Positions 35,561 through 47,314 of a stretch of DNA of 64,000 nucleotides are shown one piece after another. The number at the start of each line of letters is the position of its first letter. Within the stretch, counting starts at the first letter, position 1. This DNA comes from Limonium bicolor (taxonomy: Eukaryota; Streptophyta; Magnoliopsida; Caryophyllales; Plumbaginaceae): contig CM041776.1 in the NCBI GenBank assembly GCA_023374045.1, positions 116,235,793-116,299,792 on the forward strand, written 5' to 3'. The notes below the pieces were generated by a model. That model was not told where the DNA came from and did not search any database. It saw only the letters and a list, made by a program, of their open reading frames with translations. Made by a program: the position numbers and the translations under genes.

Positions 35561-38026
35561 AAGGGGCTCAGAGATACAAGAGAATGTCATATGCTATAAT
35601 CAGCCAAGTAAATGGCGAACCATTGTCTAATGGTAAAAATGCATGAGCGGAAGCTATTGAAATAGCGGATGCCATGGAAACCAAGTTCGTAAGCAAACAC
35701 GAATATGGTGCACAGCAAGCGACCAATACATGTGAATAAATCACACAATAATATGGAGTTGATGAATAAAGATCGAAGACCAACTACTAAATTTACATTA
35801 TCTATTTTAAACAAGGAGGGATTTCCGACGGTTCCAATACCAATGATTTCACCATGAGTATTATCGTCGAAAGTGACTTTTCCTCCAAAGTGTTAAGAGA
35901 GAGTCGTGAAATTTTCAGGGTCTCCTGTCATATGTCGTGAGGATCCACTATCCAAAAACTAAGAGTCATTGTCCACGGTCTTCTCTCCCTGTAAAATAGG
36001 TAATGTTTAGACTTGGGAACCCAGGTCAACTTGGGTTCCCTCTTTGATGAGTAGGAGATATGATTACGTCGTGCTTTAGACATAGTATATATGCGTTGCA
36101 TATTCAAGGACAAATCACTACCAAGTTTGTGACATGAAGAGTGAATATGTTCATCGTATCCACAGTAACCACAAATCAACAATGAAGGGAGATGGACATA
36201 CTTCTTTTGCCAATGAAATTTGTTCTCAAATTTTTCTTTTTGAATTTTTCTTCGTCGGAGATCGTTTGGTTTTGACGCCATCTTAGGCAAGTTTACCTTA
36301 CCTTTGTTTTTCAGCCAGTGAGGGGGACTCGATGATGAGACTGAATCCAACTGCGCCTTTTTACGCGTGATGGTCAGAGATTTGATCTCCTTCTCGAGTT
36401 TGGTTTGCCTTTTATTTGACTCACAAAGTTTGTATTCAAAGAATTTTGGTTTTTTCGTGGCAGTAACCTCACGAACAAAGGTAATAGGCTTGAGAGATTT
36501 CTTGGGGAAATTAGAGCTATTTTTTTCTTTGAGATTTTTTTGTAGGGACATGACTTGGTCTTTCAAGGAACTGATAGTAGTGTGTGCATCTCGCAACTCG
36601 TTTTCGAGTTTTTTAACATTTTGCTCAGTTTTTTGGAGTTCGAGACGATCATTATTGACATGACCTTTCAGCACATGTATTTCTTCATAGAGTAATGCTA
36701 TTCTCTTCCTCTTCTATTAGATCGAATTCAGGGTGATTCAGATCTATGAAGTAAGTAGATAAATCTAAAGAAGGGACAGTGCATTAGTCTAAGAAGTTTG
36801 ACATTACCTTAGAAGAAGGAATCTTGTATACCTGATCTTTGTGATCCATGTGGCAGATTAATCCCAATGTTCCAGTCTCAAGTTCCTCCGAGTCAAAGTC
36901 TCCTCGTCCTGCATTGGCGACCAATGATGATTGTTCTCAGTCATCTTTCTTCTTTAATGGACAATTATTGGCACAGTGGCCCAGTTTTAGGCACTTAAAG
37001 CATACTCGATCTCCTGCTCTAGTATTTCCTTGTTGATTTCGGTTGTACGACTATATGACCGACTCTAATTTTCACCAAACCTGCTTGGTCAATTCTTGTC
37101 TCATCGATCGCGCATGAATCTCTTAAAGTTTTTGTCCAGCATGGCCATTTCCTCAAAGGTATTTGCTGAGCCTTCTACAATTATGTCATCGATCAGGGTG
37201 CCACGCAGCTGCTGAATTAGATCCTAATTGGTAGAAGTAGTCTCGTAGTAGAGAGAGTCATGCTGTAGAGCTGATGTCTGACTAGGGGTTTTCACCTGCA
37301 AGATCTGATTGACATTAGAGTAAGATACGGTGTGATTGGGGAGAGAAGTGTTACCTTTGTTTTTAATGTTCATCTTATATTTGTTGATGAACTGTAAGAA
37401 TAACCCCAAATCGGTTAAAGTCCATTTCTCTCAGCTTTTTGAAGCTTTTGTGGAGATGACACTTTCTGCTCATTCTTCCCCTAGGCTATCCAGGAACTTG
37501 TTGTTGATGTTTTCATTTGATTCTCCAATCTGAAGCTCTTTCATGGTAGCAGTGAGTTCAGTGAATCTGGCTAGCATGTCGCTGAGAGATTCTCCGGGTT
37601 TTCCTACGATGTTTTCGTAGTCCATCTTCAGTTCTTGAATTTTTGACTTTCGAAGTTCGGTGTTTCCTTCGTGAACAGCTCGAAGGTGATCCCAGATGTC
37701 TTTAGCCACTTTGATGTGATATACTCTTCTTCTTTTTGGTGTAGATCACTCGTACAGCTTGGGCATTTAGCTCGACACACTTTTGCTCTTCAGTAGTGTA
37801 AGAGCTTGGATCTTTGTCTTCAGGTACTGGGAAGTTTCCTTTGGTTACTACGGTCCAAAGTTGTTGGTTGAGCGACTGGAGGTGCGACTCCATTTAATTG
37901 TTCCACATGTTGTAGTTCGTGGAGGTTAACTTTGGGTTCTCCACTTGCATCCTATTATTATTGTTGGAGTTTGAGATTTCCACCATTCTAAGAGATTTGT
38001 CAGCTAACGCAGGCTCTGATACCACT
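35560..38026 (-). pseudogene. Ty1/copia gag-protease remnant
   Basis: On the minus strand from 37893: MESHLQSLNQQLWTVVTKG, then DIWDHLRAVHEGNTELRKSK and YENIVGKPGESLSDMLARFT (37709-37470), the usual UBN2-type copia gag. A zinc knuckle CFKCLKLGHCANNC follows near 37010-36965. Next comes a coiled coil (36674-36400, KKLENELRDAHTTISSLKDQ), a second Cys/His box CGYCGYDEHIHSSC, and the protease site FLDSGSSRHMTGD near 35950-35920. The start of the region before integrase is at 35870-35590 (GEIIGIGTVGNPSLFKIDNV). Integrase, RT and RNase H are absent. Stops interrupt it, e.g. TAG just before FLDSG. It inserted beside or into the gypsy remnants and lost its 3' half. Confidence 0.85.
38012..38026 (-). 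promoter_or_regulatory. Copia primer-binding site (initiator tRNA-Met)
   Basis: Minus strand AGTGGTATCAGAGCC, next to the LTR end TTTCA at 38027 and about 120 bases from the gag start at 37893. Confidence 0.75.
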
Positions 38027-38500
38027 TGAAAGGATCGGGGTGCTGACCGAGTAGTCTGAGGGGTTAGTCTTAGACAAACCTTACTTGGAGACAGTTATTT
38101 TTAAGAAATGATAACGCGGAAGCTTTTGTTTAAAACTAAACAAGATAGGATTCTGCTTATATTGAAATTTGATGTGAATTACAACCTAGCTTCCTATCTT
38201 GGGATTCGACAGAGGTACTCTCTCTCATCCAACACTCACTCTATTCTTGGCATAGATCAATCAAAACAATGAGTAAAGGGGAGTGTTTTGTGTGCTCTCT
38301 AGGTAATAAATACCAATGCTAAAGTGACAAGGTCACACTAAGATCTCTTAAAATGCTTTCTCTCTCAAACTATCTTCTCTCTCTCTAAAGGTTAATCTGG
38401 GATGCGTAATTAACTTATTATAAATGTGAGCTTACATACAGCCTAGAGATTTCCTAGAATATCGGAGCATGACTTGTGGAGAGAGTCTCTAGTTTACATG
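38027..38500 (-). mobile_element. Copia 5' LTR (right border uncertain)
   Basis: Begins TGAAAGGATCGGGG on the plus strand, next to the primer site. The right end is not fixed: gypsy LTR similarity resumes by about 38510-38540. A pyrimidine-rich 'tctctctctctaaagg' at 38381 lies inside. Length near 0.4-0.5 kb fits copia LTRs. Confidence 0.55.
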
Positions 38501-38509
38501 CGCAAGTAT

Positions 38510-39410
38510 CGGATAACCAATCACAATACATAAAGAAATGCAATAACCATATTCGTGCATTCTATCTTGATTAGGTGATTGCATATAAACACACAAACAC
38601 ACAAATCGAGGAAACCTTGTTAGCATACAGGGCATGAGAAAATCATACCATTCACCGTCGTTCTTTGGTCACCGACTCTCCTTCGGAGTCCAACTATTCG
38701 AATCCTATAAAATACATGGAATCGAGCGGTTAATTATCTATAATTAACCTAACTCGTTTCATCTTTAACATTTCCTGACTTATAGTTACTATCTCCTTAC
38801 AATTCACACTTAATCACACAAGTCATTTACTTCGCATTATTTCTTTAGCTTCTTTATACCACTAATGACCATTACATATCAATAATCAAGTCCTAACAAT
38901 CTTATAATATCATCCCCACCTTACAATTCCATTATACACATTTTAAAGCAATTTAGGGTTGGTCCGGGACCTTGTCCGGGTCCCAAGTCCCGGACCAATG
39001 TTGGAGTAAAGTTTCAGCAGTTTTTAATGGCTGGTCCGGGTCCTTGTACTGGACTCATGTCCCGGACCAGGTGCTGAAGAAACTCTCAGTCTTTTTTTGT
39101 GTTGGTCCGGGACTTGGTCCTGGACCTAAGTCCCGGACCCTGCTATATTATGACAGATTTTACTTTTTCAAAACTCTATTTCTACTTCCTTTCTTTGCCT
39201 AATTCTTCCCCCATGTTTACTAACATGTTTTAACACTAATTTGACTCTCTAAACCTTCCTAAATCATTTACTAACTCATTATTCAATTCTTGGTTTCCTT
39301 ACACAATTTTCCCACTCTTGTTTTTCCTAAAACTCTAAAGAGCAGTTTTTGTTCTCTTTCTTTTCACTAACTCAAGGGTCCTTCAACTAATGCATTACTA
39401 GTGTTCATTG
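38510..39410 (-). mobile_element. Gypsy LTR fragment (family of 28581)
   Basis: Reverse complement similarity to 31230-30500: 'catacagggcatgagaaaatcatacc' mirrors 31184-31212, and the GTCCGGGAC hairpins at 38957-39145 mirror 30655-30842. Both LTR ends are missing; its left side meets the copia LTR, its right side a Tat-like LTR. Confidence 0.7.
38957..39145. repeat. Inverted copy of the GTCCGGGAC hairpin array
   Basis: Three units with arms GGTCCGGGAC / GTCCCGGACC separated by about 20-base loops, spaced by ~60 bases. Confidence 0.85.
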
Positions 39411-40175
39411 TGTGGAGGGTGATTTTTCGGTACGAGGGAGGTCTATCTAAACGTGGTCTAACTGAAAACCCTAGATCCTAGAAACTGCCGTTTTGTGGAG
39501 GGTGAAAACCCGTTATTCATGGCAGCCCTCAAATACCTACTAAATCGTCTGTCTTTCCCAGAAAGCATATAGGAGAGTGTTAGTGAACACTACACCCACT
39601 CTCAATGGGCTCCACGCAGACTTATGCCCTAAGGGCGGAAATGACTAGAGTCGCCACCTAGTTTGACCTAAGGAACTAGGAAGGGAGGAGCAGGGTTCTA
39701 AGAACAGTTAATTGACTCTGATGATTTACTGCCTATGGACAGGATTTATCTTATCAAGCTAGAGATTCTATTGTGGGTTCGCACTGGGTTACAGCCCTTA
39801 AAGTGGCAACGTCCACGACTTCGGATTGGTGCCCGAGGAAACCTCGATTTCCAATTGACAGGATTGCCTTCTTTCAAAACCTTATTAAAGAGATTCATTT
39901 AAAAGCCAAGGATAGGATTAGGATGAGAAGAGAGAGAGAGTGGATGAGGTGAGCTTTTCTGCCAAGTCAGCGCCTAGAAGAGGGAATTGAGGAATTCGAA
40001 TTAGTATAGAATGAAGATTTGGGAAAAGTTTGAGGTTGAGTGAATAGACAAGACTTGGAGTCTAATAGTTTGAAGTTTGTGGGAACCGAAGAAGGTTTAT
40101 ATGTTTTGAGAGTTATGAAGAACACCTTAGAGTGGGAAAAAGGGTTTTTTCTTGGAACGGGGTCGCACCCTAGAT

Positions 40176-40225
40176 GGGCTGCCTACGTACTCAACTCCCT
40201 ATTGAGATCAGACCTTTCGTAGTTC
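40176..40225 (+). other. Conserved stem-loop-like block 'gcctacgtactcaa...ttgagatcagacc...cgtagttc'
   Basis: Contains nested inverted pairs (CTACGTA/TCGTAG and CTCAA/TTGAG). A second copy with full CTACGTA/TACGTAG pairing lies at 47755-47805 inside the element interior. Confidence 0.6.
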
Positions 40226-41639
40226 ACAAGTTTTTTGGGTTTTTGGAGATTTTGGGTTTTTGAAGGTTTTTTTTTAGGTGTTTAAGAGGTTAGTCTGTGA
40301 GACGCTTGGGTCTGTGAGACATTTGGGATAGTCATGTAGTGGGAGTAAGAGGATGTCAAGGCTTGTGAGATGCTTGGGTCTGTAAGGCGTTTGAATCTTA
40401 AAATGGTGGAGAAAATGAGATGTTCGAGTCTGTGAGGCGCTCGGGCCTGTGAGACATTATAAGTTAGAGAGGAGTCGAATTTGGGAGATGATTTCAGATT
40501 GGAGTAATTTGGAGTTTGGATAATGATTTGCGTACGCGAGGCAATTGAAGTTTAGGTAGAGATCCAAGGTTGATCCCGGGTTTTCAGGTTTGAGGTTCAA
40601 AAGGGGTTGAGGAAAATCATTTTATTGCAAAAGGGCGGATGATACCGAGGGATCACCCTATGTACCCCCTCGAGCGCGACACTTAATTAATGGTAAGTGC
40701 CAAGGCTCGAAAGATGGGGCAATGTATTTATGTCGAAAACTAGGGTTTAGAGAGAAACACCATGAATGAGATGCCCACGGTCGAACCCTAATAACGTCTC
40801 TAACTCCTGGCTTTTAAAACGTTAAAACCGAAAACATTGAAATCGAGTAGAGGGGAGTTAGACGATTCTAAAATCCCGGATGCAACTAGGAAGTTAGTCA
40901 CATCCCTAGCACCCCGCCTCGTAAAAATCTAGGCGACAATTAGAGGAGGTTTGTCACCCTAATGCCCCGCCTAAAGAGATCCAGACTGTGACAAGGGAGG
41001 TTACGACCCCAGTGCCCTGCCTCGGATTTATATTTTAGAAGAGAGACAAGTGATGTCTAACAAGGAAGAAAACGTTGTTTGAAGGTGTTAGACATCCCAT
41101 GTTCCCCGAAAACGGTTTAGTTTTGAGTTAGAAAACAGAGTTAGAAAATCTTTGAAGTTTTTCGGAATTCTCGATGAAGAAACACTGATTTTGAGAAATG
41201 TTTTTAGGAGAAAACTTTCTGTATATGTGAGAAGAACTTTCCGCGTTTTGAGAAAAGTTTTCTGTGATGTGAGACGAGTTTTTCCTTTAAAATTCCACAA
41301 AATGGTTTCTTTTGAAAACGTATGAAGTTTGAATAAAATGATTGTTTGGAAATTTGAGAAAAGAGATTTTCAGGATTTTTTAATTAAAGCTGAATAATGA
41401 GAAATGTTTTTGGGTTTTTGGATTTTTGGAGTTTGGATGGAATCTACAATTTGAGTTTGAATTGGATTCTGAATGTGAACTGAATGGGATTGGACTGAAT
41501 AGAATTGGACTGAATGAAATGAATTGAAATGAGTTGGCCTTGAATTGGGTTGAATTGACTTCAGGTTGGGGTAGGAAAACGAGTCGGGTCAAAGTTAGAT
41601 TGGGTCAAAGTTGAGTTGGGTCAAAGTTGAGGTTGGTCA

Positions 41640-42065
41640 AAGTTAGACCGAGGCAAAATTGGACCGGATTGGAGCTTAATCAAGGTTTGGGCCGGATTGG
41701 GCCTTGGTTAGGCTTTTTGGTTGAATTGGGCCAAGATGGGCCTTGGTTGGGCTCTGGGTCAAATTAGGCCTTGGTTAGGCTTTTGGGTTGAATTGGGCCA
41801 AAGTGGGCTTTGGTTGGGCTTTGGGTCGATTTAGGCCGAAATGGGCCTTGGTGTAGCAGACTTAATGGGCCGAATTGGATTCAGGCCCAAAATGGGTATT
41901 GGGCTAGATATGGGTATTGGGCCAAGATTGGGTTTTGGGCCGATTAAGTTTAATGGGCCATACTGGGCTTAACGGACTGATGGGCTTAAACGGGTCCACT
42001 GGCCTTTGGACTTGATGGGCCGAATTGAATTAATGGGCCAAGTTGGATGGATCTTGGGCCAAAAT
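41640..42065 (+). repeat. 'ttgggcc(a/g)...gggccttgg' low-complexity block
   Basis: More than 20 GGGCC or GGGCT phrases at 15-25 base spacing. No coding sense. Confidence 0.75.
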
Positions 42066-42429
42066 TGGTCTTTGGGTTAAGTTCGACCCTGGGTTTGGGT
42101 TTGAATGTTGGGCTTGAAATGTTTTTTTTTTTGGTCTTGATTTGTGAGATATTAACAACTGAGATGGATCAATTTATTGATTTATTAACTCTTGATTATG
42201 GGTGTGTTGAAGGCAAAGGAGGGTTCCACCCACATAAAACGAATGAGAGACCCGCTAGGCATGGGGTGGTTTCGCATCCTAAGCCCTCCTAAAATAGCCT
42301 TAAGGGCTTGTTTTTTAAAGTTTTTGTTCTTATAAATATAACGGTGGTTTGGATGTTTTCAGAAGCTATAGGAGATTACTATCCCACGAAACGAATGAGA
42401 GACTCGTTAGGTGTGGAGCAATAATGCAT

Positions 42430-44700
42430 CTAAAGCTTTTCTGTTAGTCAAAAGGTCATAGGGGGAAATAACTAGGGCTTAAGTAAAATACAAGAGCTGG
42501 AGAAAATACGATAAAGGAGAGATAAAACATTATATACATAATGAAAAAATCAATAATCAGGGTAAACAACGAGTCGAGCCAATAAACAAATACACGATAG
42601 AACGTTGCTGGCCAAGTTCTAAGAGTGTTTTCTTGTTTTTATTAAAACCAGTGACCAAACAAAGTTTCTGATTCGACACGGAAATGATAACAAAACCCAC
42701 AATGTATTACTAATTCTCATCTTTTCATTTTTGCTCCTGGTTATTTTCTAGTGCTGTCCCTTTTACTATCTTCATTTGATAAACATGCCTCAAACATGTA
42801 AAGGAAATGACTCTATAAACTAGTTATCAGATCAACAGAATATGCTCTGAAACCTTGATGCATCAAATGACATAGCAGACTCATATACATCCTTTACTTC
42901 CCCGTAGGACTAAAGCAAACTAGTGTGACTAATTAGACATGAACGAAGTTCTATTTTTAAAACATTTAGTCCATCATTTATGTTCAATATCTCCTGGTTT
43001 TGCAAGACCGAACTACACATAAGGTGTTCTACTAAACCACATGTACGTAACAAGATTGCTTTCGGACACAGAGAGTCCAACACACATGAAAAGCTAGAAA
43101 AGAACAAAACAGATGATAAAATCGTCGAGTCTGAGATGAACACGCCAAATCACGAATAAGACAGATAGGCTAAAGTACTCGAACATTTCTATCAAAAGGT
43201 CACAACGATAATCTGAGTTTAGGTCAAATACCAGAGTGTAGATACAAGATTTCCTGCGAGAAGATTAACACAACCAACACAAAACAGGCAAATATATTCA
43301 CGTCAGCTCACAAGTTCTAAAGAGTCGAACAATATAGATAATAAAAAGAATGGAGGTGCTAAAGGTAACAAGAAATCAAATACAACATTGTGATTGCACG
43401 ATAGCCATGAACTCGTTCCTCGTAAGGACTCAGAAATTGAGTCATGAACCCACACTAAAGTCACGCACACCTGTGTAACTTCAACACAAAAGGACCAGAA
43501 GCATTTTTGGTGAATGCAGTCCCTGTAAATGATCTACGAACAGTAGTAGACACTGAGTATAAGGGCAACTCCACATATAAACTTGTAAATGATATCGAGG
43601 TTGACAGAAGTACACATCGAAGGCAACCCACAGAGAACACACTAATCATCTTAATGTTACAGTGGCCTTGAATCTTAAACTCGGCTTAGATTCAACCGAC
43701 ACCAATTAAGGAACACGAAGGTTGAGATATATGTGGTATAAAATCAAAGTTTCAAGAACAGCTCTTGCGGAGGAGACAGAGCATCCCATGTTTCAAAAGA
43801 CAAACTGAACATGTAGTGTGATTTTCTGCACTTTTGAACCCATAGACCATTTTGGGGCCTGGTATTCATCAGAGTATATACATGCAAACATTGAAAGTAT
43901 TAATGATCATAAGGCAAGGAACATTTGTATGACTGGTTCACAACTACAAACCCAGGAACCCATAATGCCAAGTTCCCTTTCAAAGTCGTTGTTTAGGAGT
44001 TTAAAGCGAGAATAAAACAAAACGTGAAGGATTGAATGAGATGAAAAAAGTGAGGCGAATTTTGAAACGTGGGAATTGGTGTTTGACATCAGAAATCAGT
44101 TTCCAGAAAACCAACACTCCAAACGCTTTCCAGAGCCGCCTTCGATCGTTTTTTTTTAAAAAAAATCAAACGAGGAAAACGAAGAAAAAGAAGTAAAGAG
44201 ATGCAGAGACGGGTGAACATGAATTCGGAAGAGATTCCGCTTATGTTTCAAGAACTAAAAACCGACAAGGTGGAAGGGAGGAGCTTTTGTGGTGGCAATG
44301 ATTGAAGTTCTTGGTGGATGAGGAAGATGACGATGTTTGTTGCGGTGGTTCGGGAAGGGAAAAAAGAGACGTTGGAAGATGAAGGAGAAAGCGAGGTGGA
44401 ATAGAAGAATTTTTCGAACAACAGGCCAACGAGAGTGGTTCGAGGTAGATGAGAAGATGAAAGAATGGGAAGGATTTTTGTTTTTACAGAGGAATTAGAA
44501 CGTTGGGATCAGTTCCGGTTGGGTAAAAAATATCTCCCTTACTGTAGGTTTCCTTAGAGTTTTATAATGAAGGGAGCAAACAGATATGAGATTAGGGTTT
44601 TTTTTGTACACGTGGGCTTTATTAAGGTCTTGGAGTAGAAAATCGGGCCCAACTAAGAGGGGCTGGGCTTGGTCCACTCGATATGGAAAACAAAATAAAA
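42430..44700. other. LTR sequence without recognisable feature
   Basis: AT-balanced sequence with no protein family on either strand. A homopolymer-rich tract (tttttttaaaaaaa) at 44151-44164 and GA-rich stretch 44160-44470 are present. I assign it to the long LTR only by position. Confidence 0.35.
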
Positions 44701-44710
44701 AACGAGAATT

Positions 44711-44780
44711 GATCTCACCCAGATTCGAACTCAGTATCGCCAGCCTCTTCACTGCTTACCTTAACCAATTGAGCTATAAC
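44711..44780 (-). other. tRNA-like module 1 (Pol III A and B boxes)
   Basis: Minus strand: TAGCTCAATTGG (44776-44765) fits the A box TRGYNNARNNGG at all 12 positions. AGTTCGAATCT (44731-44721) fits the B box at 9 of 11. The spacing, about 33 bases, is that of a tRNA gene. Acceptor and T stems do not pair well and there is no clear anticodon arm, so it is a degenerate tRNA or a SINE head, not a functional tRNA. Confidence 0.5.
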
Positions 44781-44854
44781 AAAATTCAATAAGTAAAGCG
44801 AAGAAATAAAACAAGAACTAAGTTACGAGTTGAAGCAAAATGAGGAAATGACTC

Positions 44855-44935
44855 CCGCTCATGCCAAGAATCGAACCCATGATCAGTTGGTTGAATGACG
44901 AGAACCTTGACTAGTTGTGCCAGATCGGCATTCAG
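44855..44935 (-). other. tRNA-like module 2 (Pol III A and B boxes)
   Basis: Minus strand: TGGCACAACTAG (44922-44911) and GGTTCGATTCT (44877-44867) match the A and B boxes at 11 of 12 and 10 of 11 positions, again about 33 bases apart. Same orientation as module 1, some 145 bases upstream of it in the direction of transcription. Confidence 0.5.
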
Positions 44936-45600
44936 TTATAAAAATGAAAGAAATAGTACAAGACTCCTAATCCAAGCTGAATAGTTCCTCTAAAAATGTT
45001 ATTATTTTAAAAGAAAATATACAATAAAATGAGAGAGTTAATCTAATGGCATGAAATTATAATAACTGGGAATAACGTACAAATCATAATGAGGTATAAA
45101 CAAATGGAATAACAAAATAACATGTACATAAAATAATAAAGTAGCACCAGTGTAACGGGGATTAAATGCCGGTGAATGCGATAAAAATGAAAAACGGATC
45201 AATTATGTATAAGTGACAAAATGTACTAACAGGCATAAAGAAAATAGTAGTAAATCGTACATAAAATTATAGAAATACTAATGGAAATGATTATGATAAA
45301 ATAAGAAGTAAATACTAGATGATAATAAAAAGCAGCAATAAATATGAAAATAAGAGATAACTTAGTAACTAAACAAATAAGCAATAATAAGATAAGTGAA
45401 TAAAACAAAAGGGACGGGTTTAAAACCGTACTATCGCTTGAAAATTAATTTTCAAAAAATTGTGTTTTTTCTAAAATGCTTTTGAAAAATTGATTTAAGA
45501 ATTTTTTCATAAAATGATGGGTTTGTTTTGGCACGCACGTTAATAAAGAAAGGCGACGACCCCTCCTATTTTATCTATTATTTCAGAATTTGCTTTATGG

Positions 45601-45700
45601 GGTGAGAATTTTTGGTGTCTACAGATGGTGCCCCTTGATTCAATTTTGCAAGCCCTTGCAGAATTGGATCAAGGTTGACGGGGCGCCAAAAATTCTCACC
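45601..45700. repeat. 100-base nested inverted repeat at the LTR/primer-site junction
   Basis: Outer arms GGTGAGAATTTTTGGTG (45601-45617) and CGCCAAAAATTCTCACC (45684-45700) pair at 16 of 17. Inside, GGTGCCCC pairs with GGGGCGCC, and CCTTGATTCAATT with AATTGGATCAAGG (12 of 13). The left half is the last 23 bases of the LTR plus the primer site. Confidence 0.85.
45626..45641 (+). promoter_or_regulatory. Putative primer-binding site of the Tat-like element
   Basis: TGGTGCCCCTTGATTC, two bases after the LTR end TCTACA. Its complement would end GAATC...CACCA, compatible with a tRNA T-loop and 3' end. Primer tRNA not identified. Confidence 0.45.
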
Positions 45701-45739
45701 ACAGTTTATTATTTGTTCTTATGGGTGCGGGCGCACGGG

Positions 45740-46735
45740 GACTTATGACGGGCCCCAACTAGACCTCTTGATATCTAGCTCTAGGACTTATGACGGGCCT
45801 AGAATACAAATGAAAGTGCGAGGACTTAGGACGTGCCTCTATTAGACCTCTTGACATCTAATCGTAGGACTTATGACGAGCCTATAATGCGATTGAAAGT
45901 ACGAAGACTTATGACGAGCCTTAACTAGACCTCTTGATATCTAGCTATAGGACTTATGACGAGACTATAATACTAACAATTAGATTGATTTGGCAGCACG
46001 AGGACTTATGACGAGCCTCAACTAAACCACTTGACGTCTAGCTATAGGACTTATGACGAGCCTATAATGCAATTGAAAGTACGAGGACTTATGACGAGCC
46101 TCGACTAGACCTCTTGATATCAAGCTATAGGACTTATGACGAGCCTATAATACTAACAATTAGATTGGTTTGGGTGCACGAGGACTTATGACGAGCCTCA
46201 ACTAAACCTCTTGACGTCTAGCTATAGGACTTATGACGAGCCTATAATGCAATTGAAAGTACGAGGACTTATGACGAGCCTCAACTAGACCTCTTGATAT
46301 CTAGCTATAGAACTTATGACGAGCATATAATACTAACAATTAGATTGGTTTGGGTGCACGAGGACTTATGACGAGCCTCAACTAAACCTCTTGACGTCTA
46401 GCTATAGGACTTATGAGGAGCCTATAATGCAATTGAAAGTATGAGGACTTATGACGAGCCTCAACTAGACCTCTTGATATCTAGCTATAGGACTTATGAC
46501 GAGCCTATAATACTAACAATTAGATTGGTTTGGGTGCACAAGGACTTATAACGAGCCTCAACTAAACCTCTTGACGTCTAGCTATAGGACTTATGATGAG
46601 CCTATAATGCAATTGAAAGTACGAGGACTTATGACGAGCCTCAACTAGACCTCTTGATATCTAGCTATAGGACTTATGACGAGCCTATAATACTAACAAT
46701 TTGATTGGTTTTAGGGTGCACAAGGGCTTAGGAGT
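45740..46735 (+). repeat. 180-bp higher-order tandem repeat 'ggacttatgacgagcct'
   Basis: Monomers of about 43-47 bases (GACTTATGACGAGCCT plus 'ctagacctcttgatatctagctata') combine into a 180-base higher-order unit. It repeats with exact 180-base register at least four times between 46000 and 46720 (e.g. 'actaaacctcttgacgtctagc' at 46201, 46381 and 46561). Confidence 0.95.
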
Positions 46736-46789
46736 GCCTCAACTGGACCTCTTGACATCCAATCCTAGGGCTTATGACGGGCCTAGAAT

Positions 46790-47040
46790 GTAATTTGGAT
46801 ACCATACTAGTAGCGCAATAGATGCCTAGCGGGTGTAAAACAATAATGCGACCACACTAGTAGCGCAATAGCTGCCTAGTGGGTGTAAAACGATAATGCG
46901 ACCGCACTAGTAGCGCAATAGCTGCCTAGCGGGAGTAAAACGAAAATGTGACTGCACTAGTAGCACAATAGCTGCCTAGTGGGTGTAAAACGATAATACG
47001 ACCGCACTAGTAGTGCAATAGCTGCCTAGCGGGTTTGAAA
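46790..47040 (+). repeat. ~61-bp tandem repeat 'gcactagtagcgcaatagctgcctagcgggtgt'
   Basis: Four full units and one partial of 58-62 bases with few changes. Confidence 0.9.
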
Positions 47041-47314
47041 TGAAGAGAGCGAATCAAATAGTAAAAGAGTTTTGCGAGTGAAAGGCCACCCAAGTGGAAT
47101 GAAAATTATATTTCAAACATGAGTGAAACAATTGATCAAATGACGTGAGTGATTTTGTGGTATCCTTGAAAGGATTCCCATGTGCAAATGAAATGAGATA
47201 TGACTTGGTTAACAAGTGCATTAATCGAATCAAACTCCCAGTTTGTGGATGTAGATTATTGTGTGAGCTGACGGTTCCAGAGTTATTTCAAATTTTGAGA
47301 CGACTTGGGCATGT

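Larger units (their letters stand above)
39411..45623 (+). mobile_element. Very long Tat/Ogre-like LTR (about 6.2 kb)
   Basis: Proposed from TGTGGAGGGTGATTTTTCGG at 39411 to ...TTTTTGGTGTCTACA at 45623, right before a primer-like site. Internal marks that I associate with Tat-lineage LTRs are 'gagtcgccacctagttt' (39651), 'gggctgcctacgtactcaac' (40176), a three-fold 'gtcac/gacc...ccccgcct' block (40890-41030) and 'aacgaatgagagacccgctagg' with a diverged copy 160 bases later (42239, 42397). No coding domain; open frames here have no family motif. The left border is tentative, and smaller insertions inside are possible. Confidence 0.5.

Noticed and set aside
41640..42065. Host promoter or CpG-island-like region
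   Set aside because: The block is a 'gggcc' low-complexity repeat in a long LTR and has no gene beside it.
44711..44780. True tRNA gene
   Set aside because: A and B boxes fit, but acceptor and T stems mispair and no anticodon arm is clear.
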